A stretch of 64,000 bases of DNA from Dyadobacter alkalitolerans DSM 23607 (GCF_000428845.1 NZ_AUAS01000012.1:62001-126000), one strand, 5' to 3'. Positions 26,214 through 35,294 are shown, counted from the stretch's first letter. Numbers and translations: made by a program. Notes: generated from the letters alone by a model not told the origin.

Positions 26214-28691
26214 ATGCAGCGAGTTCTTACCATCCTCTTTTTATTAATTGCTTTCCACATTTCCGCACAGGTTCCTTCGCAGTCATCGAGTGAAATTTTT
26301 CAGAACATTAAGAAACTGAATGTATTGGGTTCGGTGCTTTATATCGCTGCGCACCCGGATGACGAGAACACATTAATGCTCTCTTATTTATCAAAAGATC
26401 AGCTGGTTAGGACAGGCTATTTATCATTAACACGAGGCGACGGCGGGCAAAACCTGATCGGTGCGGAACAGGGTTATAACATTGGCATTATCAGGACGCA
26501 GGAGCTGCTTGCTGCACGGCGGATTGATGGCGCACAGCAGTTTTTTTCACGGGCTTATGACTTTGGCTTTTCCAAAACACGCGAAGAAACACTGAATTTT
26601 TGGGATAAGGACAAAGTGCTGGGCGATGTGATCTGGATGATCCGCAAGTTCCAGCCCGACGTCATCATTACCCGTTTCCCACCCGATCCCCGCGCTGGAC
26701 ATGGTCACCACCAAACTTCCGCATTCCTTGCGGAACAAGGTTTCAGTCTCGCTGCTGATCCGAAATCCTATCCAGATCAACTGAAATTTGTGAAACCATG
26801 GCAAGCAAAGAGGCTGGTTTGGAACACTTACACGCCTGGCTTTACCAATAATAAACCAACTGAGGAAAAAACGCCTTTTATTCCCATAGAAATCGGCGGT
26901 TATAATGCTGTTTTGGGTAAATCTTATACAGAAATCGCGGCTGAAAGTCGCAGTCAGCATAAGAGCCAGGGATTTGGAAGTGCTCCGCAACGCGGTTCCC
27001 GGCTCGATTACTTACTTCATACTGCCGGCGTTCCAGCAAGAGAGACTCTTTTTGATGATGTTGATTTGACTTGGAAACGGGTGAAAGGCGGTGAAAAGGT
27101 GCAAGCTTTGGTTACGAATGTGATTAAAAATTTCAAAGCTGAAAAGGCGTCGGCCTCAATTCCTGATTTACTAAAAATCAACACCGAAATTAATAAACTT
27201 GATTCAGCAAATATTTATGTCAAAACAAAGAAAGATGAAATTCGCGAGCTGATCGCGCAATGCGCCGGATTATGGTTTGAAAGCAACCCAACTGATTTTT
27301 CCGCGGTCCCGGGAGACTCTGTTGATGTGAACATTACGCTTGTAAAAAGATCCGATTATCTGGTAAAATTGGTTTCACTGCGCTGGCTTGGCCAATTTTC
27401 AAAGCCGATTAGCACGGTCGCCATTCCGCCGAATCAGCTGGATGTATACAAGGCGAAAAGCAAATTACCGGCAGATTTGCCAATCAGCCAGCCTTATTGG
27501 CTTGAAAAACCAATCGACAAAGGTGTTTTCCAGATTGAAAAACAGCAGGACATCGGCTTCCCTGAAAATCGCCCGAAAACAGTTACCGAGTTCGTTTTTG
27601 AAATCGACGGGCAGCGGTTTACGTTTGTAAAACCTTGGGTTTTCAAATACACAGATCCTGCCGAAGGCGAAATTTACCGGCCGTTTGAAATTCGTCCTGC
27701 CGTGACAACCACCATTACGGAACCTGTTTTCATCTTTCCTTCATTGGAACCTAAAACGGTTACGGTTATCGTAGAAGCGCAGCGTAAAGGTGTGAAAGGT
27801 TCGGTTAAGCCCGAAATTCCTGCTGGCTGGAAATCCGTCCCCGAGTCGGCGGGCTTTGACCTGAAAGGAAAATATCAGCAGCAATATTTCTCATTCACCA
27901 TTACGCCACCAGCAAATAACCAGGAAGCCAAACTGAAAGCCATTGCAACTGTGGATGGTCAGATGTTTGACAAATCCGTTAAAACCATTGCGTATCAGCA
28001 CATTCCAAGCCAAACCATTTTTCCCGCTTCCGAAGCAAAACTGGCGAAAATTGATGTAAAAACGACCGTTAAAAACATTGGCTACATTGCGGGAGCAGGG
28101 GACGATGTGCCAACTGCCTTGCGACAAATGGATTGCCAGGTTACCATGCTAAATGAAGCTGGCCTGGCGAAAGATCTGGCAATTTATGATGCCATTGTTG
28201 TTGGTGTCCGAGCTTATAATACAGAGAATTATCTGGCCAATTATCAGTCCAAGCTCATGGATTATGTAAAAAATGGTGGCACAATGGTCGTTCAATACAC
28301 CATTCCGGGCGGACAAAAAGTGAAGCAAATCGGGCCCTATGACATTGAGCTGGGCCGCGACAGGGTTGCTGAGGAAGATGCAGAAATGCGTTTTTTACTG
28401 CCTGAGCATCCTTTACTAAATTATCCGAACAAAATTACTGAAAAAGATTTCGACGGCTGGATCCAGGAACGCGGCTTATATTTTGCACAAACCTGGGACA
28501 AACAGAATTACCAGGCCTTGTTTTCAGCCAATGATAAGGATGAGACTTTAAAGGAAGGCAGTGTGCTATATGCCCAATATGGCAAAGGACATTACATTTA
28601 TACGGGTTTGTCCTTTTTCCGGGAACTGCCAGCTGGCGTTACGGGAGCATACAGACTTTTTGCCAACATGATTTCTGCCGGCAAAAAGTAA
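26214..28691 (+). CDS. PIG-L family deacetylase, secreted
   Basis: An 825-residue protein started at the ATG at 26214, which gives a signal peptide (MQRVLTILFLLIAFHISAQ). The N-terminal PIG-L/LmbE domain (about 40-290) has the zinc motif AHPDDE (residues 46-51) and GHGHHQTS with the third zinc His. The family removes acetyl groups from N-acetylglucosamine-type sugars. The long C-terminal part contains beta-sandwich stretches and a ThuA-like end (GVRAYNTENYLANYQSKL, NGGTMVVQYTIPG). An in-frame TTG overlapping the PPTase stop would lose the signal peptide, so it was rejected. The gene follows the PPTase gene and may be co-transcribed. Confidence 0.85.
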   Translation: MQRVLTILFLLIAFHISAQVPSQSSSEIFQNIKKLNVLGSVLYIAAHPDDENTLMLSYLSKDQLVRTGYLSLTRGDGGQNLIGAEQGYNIGIIRTQELLAARRIDGAQQFFSRAYDFGFSKTREETLNFWDKDKVLGDVIWMIRKFQPDVIITRFPPDPRAGHGHHQTSAFLAEQGFSLAADPKSYPDQLKFVKPWQAKRLVWNTYTPGFTNNKPTEEKTPFIPIEIGGYNAVLGKSYTEIAAESRSQHKSQGFGSAPQRGSRLDYLLHTAGVPARETLFDDVDLTWKRVKGGEKVQALVTNVIKNFKAEKASASIPDLLKINTEINKLDSANIYVKTKKDEIRELIAQCAGLWFESNPTDFSAVPGDSVDVNITLVKRSDYLVKLVSLRWLGQFSKPISTVAIPPNQLDVYKAKSKLPADLPISQPYWLEKPIDKGVFQIEKQQDIGFPENRPKTVTEFVFEIDGQRFTFVKPWVFKYTDPAEGEIYRPFEIRPAVTTTITEPVFIFPSLEPKTVTVIVEAQRKGVKGSVKPEIPAGWKSVPESAGFDLKGKYQQQYFSFTITPPANNQEAKLKAIATVDGQMFDKSVKTIAYQHIPSQTIFPASEAKLAKIDVKTTVKNIGYIAGAGDDVPTALRQMDCQVTMLNEAGLAKDLAIYDAIVVGVRAYNTENYLANYQSKLMDYVKNGGTMVVQYTIPGGQKVKQIGPYDIELGRDRVAEEDAEMRFLLPEHPLLNYPNKITEKDFDGWIQERGLYFAQTWDKQNYQALFSANDKDETLKEGSVLYAQYGKGHYIYTGLSFFRELPAGVTGAYRLFANMISAGKK

Positions 28692-28694
28692 GCA

Positions 28695-29804
28695 TTACTT
28701 AACGTTTTTTCTGCGATTACGCTGAAAGTCTTCCAGCACAAATCCGCCCAGGCCTTGCAGGTTGCTGTAATAGGCACGCCCGTTATTCACTTGGGTGAAA
28801 TTCTGTACAAATTGTTTCAGGTAGGGATCCGTCGCGATCATGAATGTCGTCACGGGAATGTCCAGCCTTCTGCATTGTGCTGCCAGGGTCAGCGTTTTGC
28901 TAATGATCTTGCGATCGAGGCCGAAGCTATTTTTGTAATAACGGATCCCTTCTTTCAGACAGGTTGGCTTACCATCCGTGATCATGAAAATCTGCTTATT
29001 ACGCGTTTTTTTTCGGCGCAGAATGTCCATAGCTAGCTCCAAACCTGCCACTGTGTTCGTATGGTAAGGGCCTACTTCCAGATAAGGCAAATCCTTGATC
29101 TGGATCTGCCACGCGTCATTACCGAAAACAATAATGTCGAGCGAGTCCTTCGGATATTTACTTCTGATGAGCTCTGCCAGTGCCAATGCTACTTTTTTTG
29201 CAGGCGTGATCCGGTCTTCTCCGTATAAGATCATGGAGTGACTGATATCGATCATTACAACGGTTGCTGTGGTCGTTTTTTGCTCACGTTCCACCACTTC
29301 CAGGTCATTTTCCATCAGCATAAAATCGCCGATGCCATGGTTAACCTGCGCATTTTTGATGGATTCCGTCATCGCGATCTGGTCCAGCGTGTCACCGAAC
29401 TGAAACTGACGAATGTCGCTGCTAAGCTCATCGCCTGCGCCCATATGCGGCGTGTGATGGTTTCCGCCTGTTTTCGAGCGTTTTAGCTTACCAAAAATCT
29501 CGTCCAAAGCACTTTTACGAATGCTTTTTTCAGCTTTTGGCGTCATAATGATCTTGCTCTCACCCTCCTGCTTCTCTTCTGTGATGTAACCTTTCTTTTT
29601 CAGGCCGTCGAAGAAATCGCCGATGCCATAGGAATCATTGGTCAGATTATATTGGCGATCGAGTTCACTAAGCCATGACATTGCCTCAGAAACATCGCCG
29701 GAAGTCATTAACAACAACTGCTGAAAGATGTCGAACAGTTGCTCAAACTTGCTGTTTGGGCCTTGTTCGGCTGGAATAAATTTTGAAAAACGATGTCCGC
29801 GCAT
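28695..29804 (-). CDS. VWA domain protein (CoxE/BchD-like)
   Basis: A 369-residue cytoplasmic protein from the ATG at 29804 (MRGHRFSKFIPAEQ). Its N-terminal half is helical; the C-terminal VWA domain (about 180-360) has an intact MIDAS motif, DISHS at residues 186-190, with the downstream metal-site residues in MITDGKPT. Proteins like this pair with MoxR/BchI AAA+ ATPases; the ATPase at 1255-2790 is a candidate partner 26 kb away. A longer frame starting at 29879 would swallow a terminator hairpin, so the internal ATG is preferred. Convergent with the PIG-L gene, three bases apart. Confidence 0.8.
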   Translation of the reverse strand: MRGHRFSKFIPAEQGPNSKFEQLFDIFQQLLLMTSGDVSEAMSWLSELDRQYNLTNDSYGIGDFFDGLKKKGYITEEKQEGESKIIMTPKAEKSIRKSALDEIFGKLKRSKTGGNHHTPHMGAGDELSSDIRQFQFGDTLDQIAMTESIKNAQVNHGIGDFMLMENDLEVVEREQKTTTATVVMIDISHSMILYGEDRITPAKKVALALAELIRSKYPKDSLDIIVFGNDAWQIQIKDLPYLEVGPYHTNTVAGLELAMDILRRKKTRNKQIFMITDGKPTCLKEGIRYYKNSFGLDRKIISKTLTLAAQCRRLDIPVTTFMIATDPYLKQFVQNFTQVNNGRAYYSNLQGLGGFVLEDFQRNRRKNVK

Positions 29805-29838
29805 ATAAATCAGGCTTAAAAAGATCTCGAAAAAGAGA

Positions 29839-29870
29839 CGGCTACTTTCAAATTTAATCGAAAGTAGCCG
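29839..29870 (-). terminator. Intrinsic terminator after the bacilliredoxin gene
   Basis: An 11-bp perfect inverted repeat (CGGCTACTTTC / GAAAGTAGCCG) around a ten-base loop, followed on the minus strand by TCTCTTTTT. It lies 24 bases after the bacilliredoxin stop and before the VWA start at 29804. Confidence 0.82.
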
Positions 29871-29894
29871 CATATTCATTCATATTTTAAAAGA

Positions 29895-30323
29895 CTACGC
29901 TTCTTCCGCACAGAACTCTTCAAATGCCATTTGCAAATGTTGTGCAATCATTTCAGCCGAACGGCCTTCAATGTGATGACGCTCAACAAAGTGGATCAAT
30001 TCACCATCTTTGAAAAGCGCTACTGCCGGTGAAGACGGAGGATATGGCAATGTATATTCGCGCATTTTAGCGACTGCTTCCAGATCAGCTCCTGCAAAAA
30101 CGGTTGCCAGATGATCAGGCTTAATCTCGCTGCGTGACAAAGCTGCTGTTACACCCGGACGGGCCGCGCCAGCCGCGCATCCGCAGACCGAATTGATCAC
30201 AACCAAAGCTGTGCCTTTTGTAGTTTGCATAAAGTTGTCAACTTCCTCAGCCGTTGTCAAATCCTGAAAACCAACATTAACCAGTTCAGCCTTCATCGGA
30301 GCCACTAATTGTGGTGGATACAT
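29895..30323 (-). CDS. BrxA/BrxB-family bacilliredoxin
   Basis: A 142-residue thioredoxin-fold protein of the YphP/YqiW family. The Cys-Gly-Cys active site is at residues 47-49 (VINSVCGCAAG). In Firmicutes these proteins reduce mixed disulfides with bacillithiol; Bacteroidota carrying them are also expected to use bacillithiol or another small thiol. It lies directly downstream of the suf genes (52 bases after sufT), which suggests a shared role in thiol and iron-sulfur stress. Ends at a good terminator. Confidence 0.9.
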   Translation of the reverse strand: MYPPQLVAPMKAELVNVGFQDLTTAEEVDNFMQTTKGTALVVINSVCGCAAGAARPGVTAALSRSEIKPDHLATVFAGADLEAVAKMREYTLPYPPSSPAVALFKDGELIHFVERHHIEGRSAEMIAQHLQMAFEEFCAEEA

Positions 30324-30375
30324 ATTTTCTAAAAATTAAAGTTTATGATAAAATTATATTCTTCTCAGCCGGGAA

Positions 30376-30687
30376 CTACATGAACCCAAGTTCAAGTTTT
30401 GCTTCTTCCGACATCATTTCTGTTGTATAAGGTGGATCAAATGTCAGTTCAAGACTCACATCATTCACCCCTTCCACTTCACGGATCTTCTGTTCTACTT
30501 CGCCTGGCAATGTTCCCGCGGATGGGCAGGACGGCGATGTCAGTGTCATGGATACAAACACATTATTGACAGGGAAAATTTTCAAATCGTAAATCAGCCC
30601 CAACTCATACACATCCACCGGAATCTCCGGATCGTACACAGTTTTAATGGCCTTAACAACTTCTTCCCTTAATTCTGACTCTGACAT
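30376..30687 (-). CDS. sufT: SufT/MIP18-type iron-sulfur assembly protein (DUF59)
   Basis: A 103-residue DUF59 protein with the family block DPEIPVDVYELGLIYDL, the Cys in TSPSCPSAGTLP and the end FDPPYTTEMMSEEAKLELGFM (C-terminal half DPPYTTEMMS). Proteins of this group assist maturation of [4Fe-4S] proteins. It is encoded 24 bases after sufE and sits in the suf operon, which fixes the choice between SufT and the related PaaD family. Confidence 0.88.
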   Translation of the reverse strand: MSESELREEVVKAIKTVYDPEIPVDVYELGLIYDLKIFPVNNVFVSMTLTSPSCPSAGTLPGEVEQKIREVEGVNDVSLELTFDPPYTTEMMSEEAKLELGFM

Positions 30688-30711
30688 TTTATATAAATTT
30701 ACTGATCTGAA

Positions 30712-31146
30712 TTAATTCGCTGTATTAAAGGAGCGTGCCTGGAAAGCAACACCATAAGCCTTCATCTGCTTCAACATTGACGCAAGGCCGTTCGACCGGG
30801 TTTGCGCAAGATGCTGGTGTAGTCCAACGCGTTCCATGAAATAAAGGTCCGCACTGGCAATTTCCTTCGGCGTATGCCCTGACAAGACTTTCACAAGCAT
30901 GCTGACCAGTCCGCGAACAATAATTGCATCACTATCCGCTTCAAATTTTAATAAATCGCCATCCATGTAAGCATTCAGCCACACGCGGGATTGGCAACCC
31001 TTTATTATATTATCCTCAGTCTTGTATTGTTCCTCTAAAGGCGGGAACTGCTTTCCGAGATCTATAATATACTCGTACTTACTCTCCCAATCATCAAACA
31101 ATTCAAAATCCGAAATTAGTTCGTCCTGTATCTCGTTTATGGTCAT
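30712..31146 (-). CDS. sufE: SufE sulfur-acceptor protein
   Basis: A 144-residue SufE that takes persulfide sulfur from SufS and raises its activity. The acceptor Cys51 lies in the IIKGCQSRVWL motif. Length and fold blocks (PPLEEQYKTEDN, VRGLVSMLVKVLSGHTP, LHQHLAQTRSNGL) are as expected. It is separated from the upstream DUF5618 gene by 12 bases. Confidence 0.95.
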   Translation of the reverse strand: MTINEIQDELISDFELFDDWESKYEYIIDLGKQFPPLEEQYKTEDNIIKGCQSRVWLNAYMDGDLLKFEADSDAIIVRGLVSMLVKVLSGHTPKEIASADLYFMERVGLHQHLAQTRSNGLASMLKQMKAYGVAFQARSFNTAN

Positions 31147-31158
31147 TGTATTTTTAAA

Positions 31159-31539
31159 TTATGCAGCAGCGGTTCTGGTCTCGACCCAATGAATCAGTGT
31201 CTCCGCTAATTTGAGACCTGTTTTTGACACATCTGCTGACCGATTTCCATCGTAACTCATAGCCAAGTGAAGCGTATCATAGGCATCGTTGAATGTCGTA
31301 AGAGCCTTTTTGTCCACTTTGCTCAACTCGTTTTGATACCATTCGACACTTTTGCGACCTTTGGTTTTTTTACCAAGTAAACTCTCCAAAGCCACCAGCA
31401 CACCCGTATAAGCAGCATGTCCTGCAAGCTTTACATATTTCTTGTCCTGATAAAACCCATCCTCTTTCTTCGCTTTCTCTCTTAAAATTTCTTTTGCGTT
31501 ATCCAGATAACGCTTGGCTTCTTGTACTGTGTTTGGCAT
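31159..31539 (-). CDS. DUF5618 family protein inserted between sufS and sufE
   Basis: A 126-residue, all-helical protein of the DUF5618 type: AKRYLDNAKEILREKA at the start and YDTLHLAMSYDGNRS near the end. This resembles HEPN-like small helical proteins; the function is not known. There is no signal peptide. It sits between sufS (47 bases upstream) and sufE (12 bases downstream) on the same strand, so it is probably expressed with the iron-sulfur assembly genes. Whether it takes part in that process or is a passenger cannot be told from sequence. Confidence 0.8.
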   Translation of the reverse strand: MPNTVQEAKRYLDNAKEILREKAKKEDGFYQDKKYVKLAGHAAYTGVLVALESLLGKKTKGRKSVEWYQNELSKVDKKALTTFNDAYDTLHLAMSYDGNRSADVSKTGLKLAETLIHWVETRTAAA

Positions 31540-31586
31540 AGGTGTATATAGGTTTGGTTTAAAATTCGGAGGTTAATTTAATGATA

Positions 31587-32813
31587 TTATCCGAGCATTC
31601 TTTTCACTTTATGCAAGCCCTGGATCAAAAGATCGATTTCTTCTGTCGTGTTGTAAACAGCAAATGAGGCGCGGGTGGTTCCGGTAATGTTGAAGCGTCG
31701 CATGAGTGGTTGGGTGCAATGGTGCCCTGTGCGAACTGCTATGCCCTGCTGATCCAGCAATACGCCCATATCCTGGTGGTGAATGCCATCAATCACAAAC
31801 GAAAGCACACTCACTTTTTCTTTTGCCCGACCGATAATCCTCAGTCCTTGAATGTCCTTTACAGCCTCCGTTGCATATTCCAGCAACTTATGTTCGTGCG
31901 CTGCAATGTTGGATTTGCCCAATGTATCCACATAATCCAATGCATACTTCGCGGCCACAACGTCTGCAATGTTAGGCGTTCCTGCTTCGAACTTGTAGGG
32001 CAGTTCATTATATGTTGTTTTCTCAAAAGTCACTTCCTTAATCATTTCCCCACCACCGCGATAAGGAGGCATGGCATCCAGCAGTTCTTTTTTGCCATAC
32101 AAAATCCCCATTCCTGTAGGGCCGTAGATTTTGTGCAGGGATAATGAATAAAAGTCGCAATCCAGGTCCTGAACGTCCAAATGCAAATGCGAGCTCGCCT
32201 GCGCGCCGTCCAGCAGCACTTTTGCGCCAACGGCATGTGCTTTTGCAATGATCTCTTTCACAGGATTAATGGTGCCCAGCGAATTGGAAACATGCACGAC
32301 AGACACGAATTTCGTCCGTTCTGTCAGCAGTTTCTCATATTCATCCATCAACAATTCACCCTCATCATTGATCGGAATTACTTTTAAAATACAACCCTTT
32401 TCCTCGCAAAGCATCTGCCAAGGAACAATGTTGGAATGGTGTTCCATGGTTGAAATGATCACCTCATCACCGGCTTTCAGGAATGTGCGGCCGTAACTGG
32501 ATGCTACGAGATTGATCCCGTCTGTGGTTCCGTAAGTAAAGATAATTTCCTCAGGAAGCGGTGCGTTCAGAAATGTCTGTAAACGACGGCGCGATTGTTC
32601 AAATGCCGAAGTCGCTTTCTCTGCAAGGTGATGGATTCCACGGTGAATGTTGGCGTTATAATGCTCATAATAACCCGACAGCGCATCCAAAACCAGACGG
32701 GGTTTCTGCGTTGTTGCCGCATTATCGAAGTAAACCAGCTGCTTTCCGTTCACGATTTCATTCAGGATCGGGAAGTCATTTCTGATGGATGCTATATCAA
32801 GATTGTTGCTCAT
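31587..32813 (-). CDS. sufS: Cysteine desulfurase SufS
   Basis: A 408-residue PLP enzyme that releases sulfur from L-cysteine as an enzyme-bound persulfide. The PLP Lys228 is in SLSLHKIYGPTG, and the persulfide-forming Cys366 is in RTGHHCTQPLM; the GTTDGINLVA and EHHSNIVPWQ blocks mark the group II (SufS) type. The start follows sufD by 84 bases, which hold a terminator-like hairpin. It passes sulfur to SufE encoded downstream. Confidence 0.97.
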   Translation of the reverse strand: MSNNLDIASIRNDFPILNEIVNGKQLVYFDNAATTQKPRLVLDALSGYYEHYNANIHRGIHHLAEKATSAFEQSRRRLQTFLNAPLPEEIIFTYGTTDGINLVASSYGRTFLKAGDEVIISTMEHHSNIVPWQMLCEEKGCILKVIPINDEGELLMDEYEKLLTERTKFVSVVHVSNSLGTINPVKEIIAKAHAVGAKVLLDGAQASSHLHLDVQDLDCDFYSLSLHKIYGPTGMGILYGKKELLDAMPPYRGGGEMIKEVTFEKTTYNELPYKFEAGTPNIADVVAAKYALDYVDTLGKSNIAAHEHKLLEYATEAVKDIQGLRIIGRAKEKVSVLSFVIDGIHHQDMGVLLDQQGIAVRTGHHCTQPLMRRFNITGTTRASFAVYNTTEEIDLLIQGLHKVKRMLG

Positions 32814-32830
32814 TATGACAGGTATTTAAG

Positions 32831-32864
32831 AAAAATACCCAACCCAATAATGACAGGTTGGGTA
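32831..32864 (-). terminator. Intrinsic terminator-like hairpin between sufD and sufS
   Basis: On the minus strand a 9-bp perfect stem (TACCCAACC / GGTTGGGTA) with an 11-base loop is followed directly by TTTTTC. It lies 33 bases past the sufD stop and 18 bases before sufS, inside what looks like one operon, so it may cause partial termination and lower sufS-sufE-sufT expression relative to sufCD. Confidence 0.75.
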
Positions 32865-32897
32865 GCAATAAGATGAAGCCTGAGTAATGTCAGACGA

Positions 32898-34217
32898 TTA
32901 TTTTGAAGCTAGTTTCTGAGCAATTACGTTTTCAAGATATTCACGGACCGAGTCGATTTTGATCTGTGAAACTACATCGGCGCAAAACGCAAACATCAGC
33001 AATGCCATCGCTTCCGGTTGCGAGATCCCGCGTGAACGCATGTAAAATAACGCTTCCTCATCAATCTGCCCGGTTGTAGTTCCGTGTGAACATTTCACGT
33101 CGTCAGCAAAAATTTCAAGCTGCGGCTTCGTGTTCATAGTCGCTTCGGTCGACAGGACAATGTTCTTACAGGATTGAAAAGCATTGGTCTTCTGCGCGTC
33201 TTCACGAACAAATATTTTTCCGTTGAAAACACCTTTCGATTTATCCCTCAAAATCCCTTTGTACAATTCATTACTTTCGGAATTAGGTTTGCGGTGATCT
33301 GCAACGGTATGGTTATCAACATGCTGCGTTCCATCCGGAAAATACAAACCGTACATGTGCGCGTCGCAACGCTCCCCGTCCAGGATAATGTTCAGGTTGT
33401 TACGGGTAAAACGTCCGTTGAGCGTAACCGTTCCCGCGTAAAAGTGCGAGCGGTCGAGCATCCGAACCTGCGTTGTGCCGATATGATAAGCATTATCGCT
33501 TTCGTTCTGAACTTTGTAATATTCAACATTCGCGTCCTCTGCAACGTAGATTTCTGTAACTGCATTGGTAAAAGAACGCTGCGTTCCCAAAGTCCGGAAG
33601 GCTTCGGCGAGCTTCACTTGTGCATTACGGCCAACAGAAATGATGTTCCTCGGCTGGCTACCCACATGCTCGGTTCTTGCGTCACTCAGGAAGCGCAGGA
33701 TTACCGGATGCTCCACTACTTTATTATCAGCAATGTGAATAAAAATGCCATCCTGTGCAAAAGCCGTGTTCAGCGCAGTAAAGGCATCGTCCTGGTCTTT
33801 TACCAACTCATTGAAATAAGAATTGACCAAAGCAGGATTGCTTTTATAAGCTTCGGACAGTGAGCTGATCGTGATCTGATCCTGTGATGAAATGATGCGG
33901 GACAGCTCGGCGTTATAATGTCCGTTTACAAAATAGATAATGTTCGCATCCTGTGCCGGAATCTTTAAATCTTCCAGATCCGCCAGTTCGAGCGAGCTGC
34001 CTGCATTAAAATTATAAGAAACGCTGATCAGATCCTTTACATTGGAATACTTCCACTCCTCGTTTCTGGTTGTCGGGAAACCCAACTTATCGAATTCAGC
34101 CAGTGCTGCTCGTTTTTTCTGGTGAAAAGCTGATGAAGCCTCCCCATTCATTACGGACTCGCGGGCATGAAAATCCGCGACCAGCCTGGTTTTTAAATCT
34201 ATTGTTTCGGTACTCAT
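32898..34217 (-). CDS. sufD: Fe-S cluster assembly protein SufD
   Basis: A 439-residue SufD, a scaffold partner in the SufBCD complex. The beta-helix core contains the blocks LNIILDGERCDAHMYGLY and VDNHTVADHRKPNSES, and the C-terminal block has DDVKCSHGTTTGQIDEEAL with the conserved His and the end SRGISQPEAMALLMFAFCADV. The N-terminal helical segment includes GFPTTRNEEWKYSNVKDL, typical of the family. It lies 60 bases downstream of sufC. SufB is not found in this locus although SufD normally acts with it. Confidence 0.95.
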   Translation of the reverse strand: MSTETIDLKTRLVADFHARESVMNGEASSAFHQKKRAALAEFDKLGFPTTRNEEWKYSNVKDLISVSYNFNAGSSLELADLEDLKIPAQDANIIYFVNGHYNAELSRIISSQDQITISSLSEAYKSNPALVNSYFNELVKDQDDAFTALNTAFAQDGIFIHIADNKVVEHPVILRFLSDARTEHVGSQPRNIISVGRNAQVKLAEAFRTLGTQRSFTNAVTEIYVAEDANVEYYKVQNESDNAYHIGTTQVRMLDRSHFYAGTVTLNGRFTRNNLNIILDGERCDAHMYGLYFPDGTQHVDNHTVADHRKPNSESNELYKGILRDKSKGVFNGKIFVREDAQKTNAFQSCKNIVLSTEATMNTKPQLEIFADDVKCSHGTTTGQIDEEALFYMRSRGISQPEAMALLMFAFCADVVSQIKIDSVREYLENVIAQKLASK

Positions 34218-34277
34218 TGATGTATCAGTTGTTACTTTAAATGTTAAGAGTGCTCAGGTGTAATCCCTAATGTATTC

Positions 34278-35036
34278 TTAACCAACGGCTTCTACTTCCG
34301 CTTTGATCCAGTCGTAACCTTTTTCTTCCAATTCCAGCGCCAGCTCCTTAGGACCGGATTTCACAATCCTGCCTCTGTAAAGCACGTGTACATAATCAGG
34401 AACAATATAGTCCAGAAGGCGCTGATAGTGCGTAACCACGATGGTTGCACGCTCAGGAGAACGCAATGAATTAACTCCTTCTGAAACAATGCGCAATGCA
34501 TCAATATCCAAACCAGAATCGGTTTCGTCGAGGATAGCCAGTTTAGGTTCAAGCACGGCCATCTGGAAAATTTCGTTGCGTTTTTTCTCACCGCCCGAAA
34601 ATCCTTCATTCAAAGCACGTTTCAGTAACGAATCGTTCATGCTTACCAACTTCGCCTTTTCACGCACCATTTTAAGGAATTGTGCAGCGTCCAGCGGGCT
34701 TTCGCCTCTATATTTACGGATTTCATTTACAGCAGTTTTCAGGAAATTGATGGTGGTAACACCAGGAATTTCAACAGGATATTGGAATGCAAGAAAAATA
34801 CCTTCCGCAGCTCTGTGCTCAGGCGCCATTTCAAGAATATCTTTTCCGTCAAATACTACCGAGCCGCCAGTAACTTCATATTCCTCTCTTCCAGCTAGAA
34901 CAGATGCCAAAGTGCTTTTACCAGACCCATTAGGTCCCATAATCGCATGCACTTCACCTGGCTTAACTTCCAGGTTGATGCCTTTTAATATTTCCTTACC
35001 TTCAATCGAGGCACGCAAGTCATTAATAGAGAGCAT
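34278..35036 (-). CDS. sufC: Fe-S cluster assembly ATPase SufC
   Basis: A 252-residue soluble ABC-type ATPase that drives the SufBCD scaffold. Walker A GPNGSGKSTL, the Q-loop LAFQYPVEIPGV, signature GFSGGEKKRNE, Walker B LAILDETDSGLDIDAL and the switch His in VVTHYQRLLDY are all present. It is the first gene of this operon; just upstream is a TAnnTTTG box and then a divergent gene, so there is no room for sufB. Confidence 0.96.
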   Translation of the reverse strand: MLSINDLRASIEGKEILKGINLEVKPGEVHAIMGPNGSGKSTLASVLAGREEYEVTGGSVVFDGKDILEMAPEHRAAEGIFLAFQYPVEIPGVTTINFLKTAVNEIRKYRGESPLDAAQFLKMVREKAKLVSMNDSLLKRALNEGFSGGEKKRNEIFQMAVLEPKLAILDETDSGLDIDALRIVSEGVNSLRSPERATIVVTHYQRLLDYIVPDYVHVLYRGRIVKSGPKELALELEEKGYDWIKAEVEAVG

Positions 35037-35078
35037 AACTTATTTATACTTAAAATACAGTTCGTGGTAAATTTACCG

Positions 35079-35086
35079 CAAAAGTA
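35079..35086 (-). promoter_or_regulatory. Candidate -7 promoter box for the suf operon
   Basis: Minus-strand TACTTTTG matches TAnnTTTG and lies 42 bases before the sufC start. The -33 TTG is not evident. It supports sufC as the first gene of the transcript. Confidence 0.5.
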
Positions 35087-35294
35087 ACACGCTTTGGGCG
35101 TAAAAGAAAATAGCGGTAAATGTGTGCAGTTATATCCTGCATATAATGTACAACCTTTTTAAAGAGCGCCTTGTTCCCCGGATTTGGATATTTCTAATGT
35201 TAAAACCCTGCCTGTAAGCACATACGCCGTAGGCCGGTTTTTAATTGAAAAAGAAACATTTACTTTGCGCACAACACACGTCCACAAATCATTT

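Noticed and set aside
28695..29879. Longer start for the VWA gene
   Set aside because: It would run through the terminator hairpin at 29839-29870 and adds residues with no family match.
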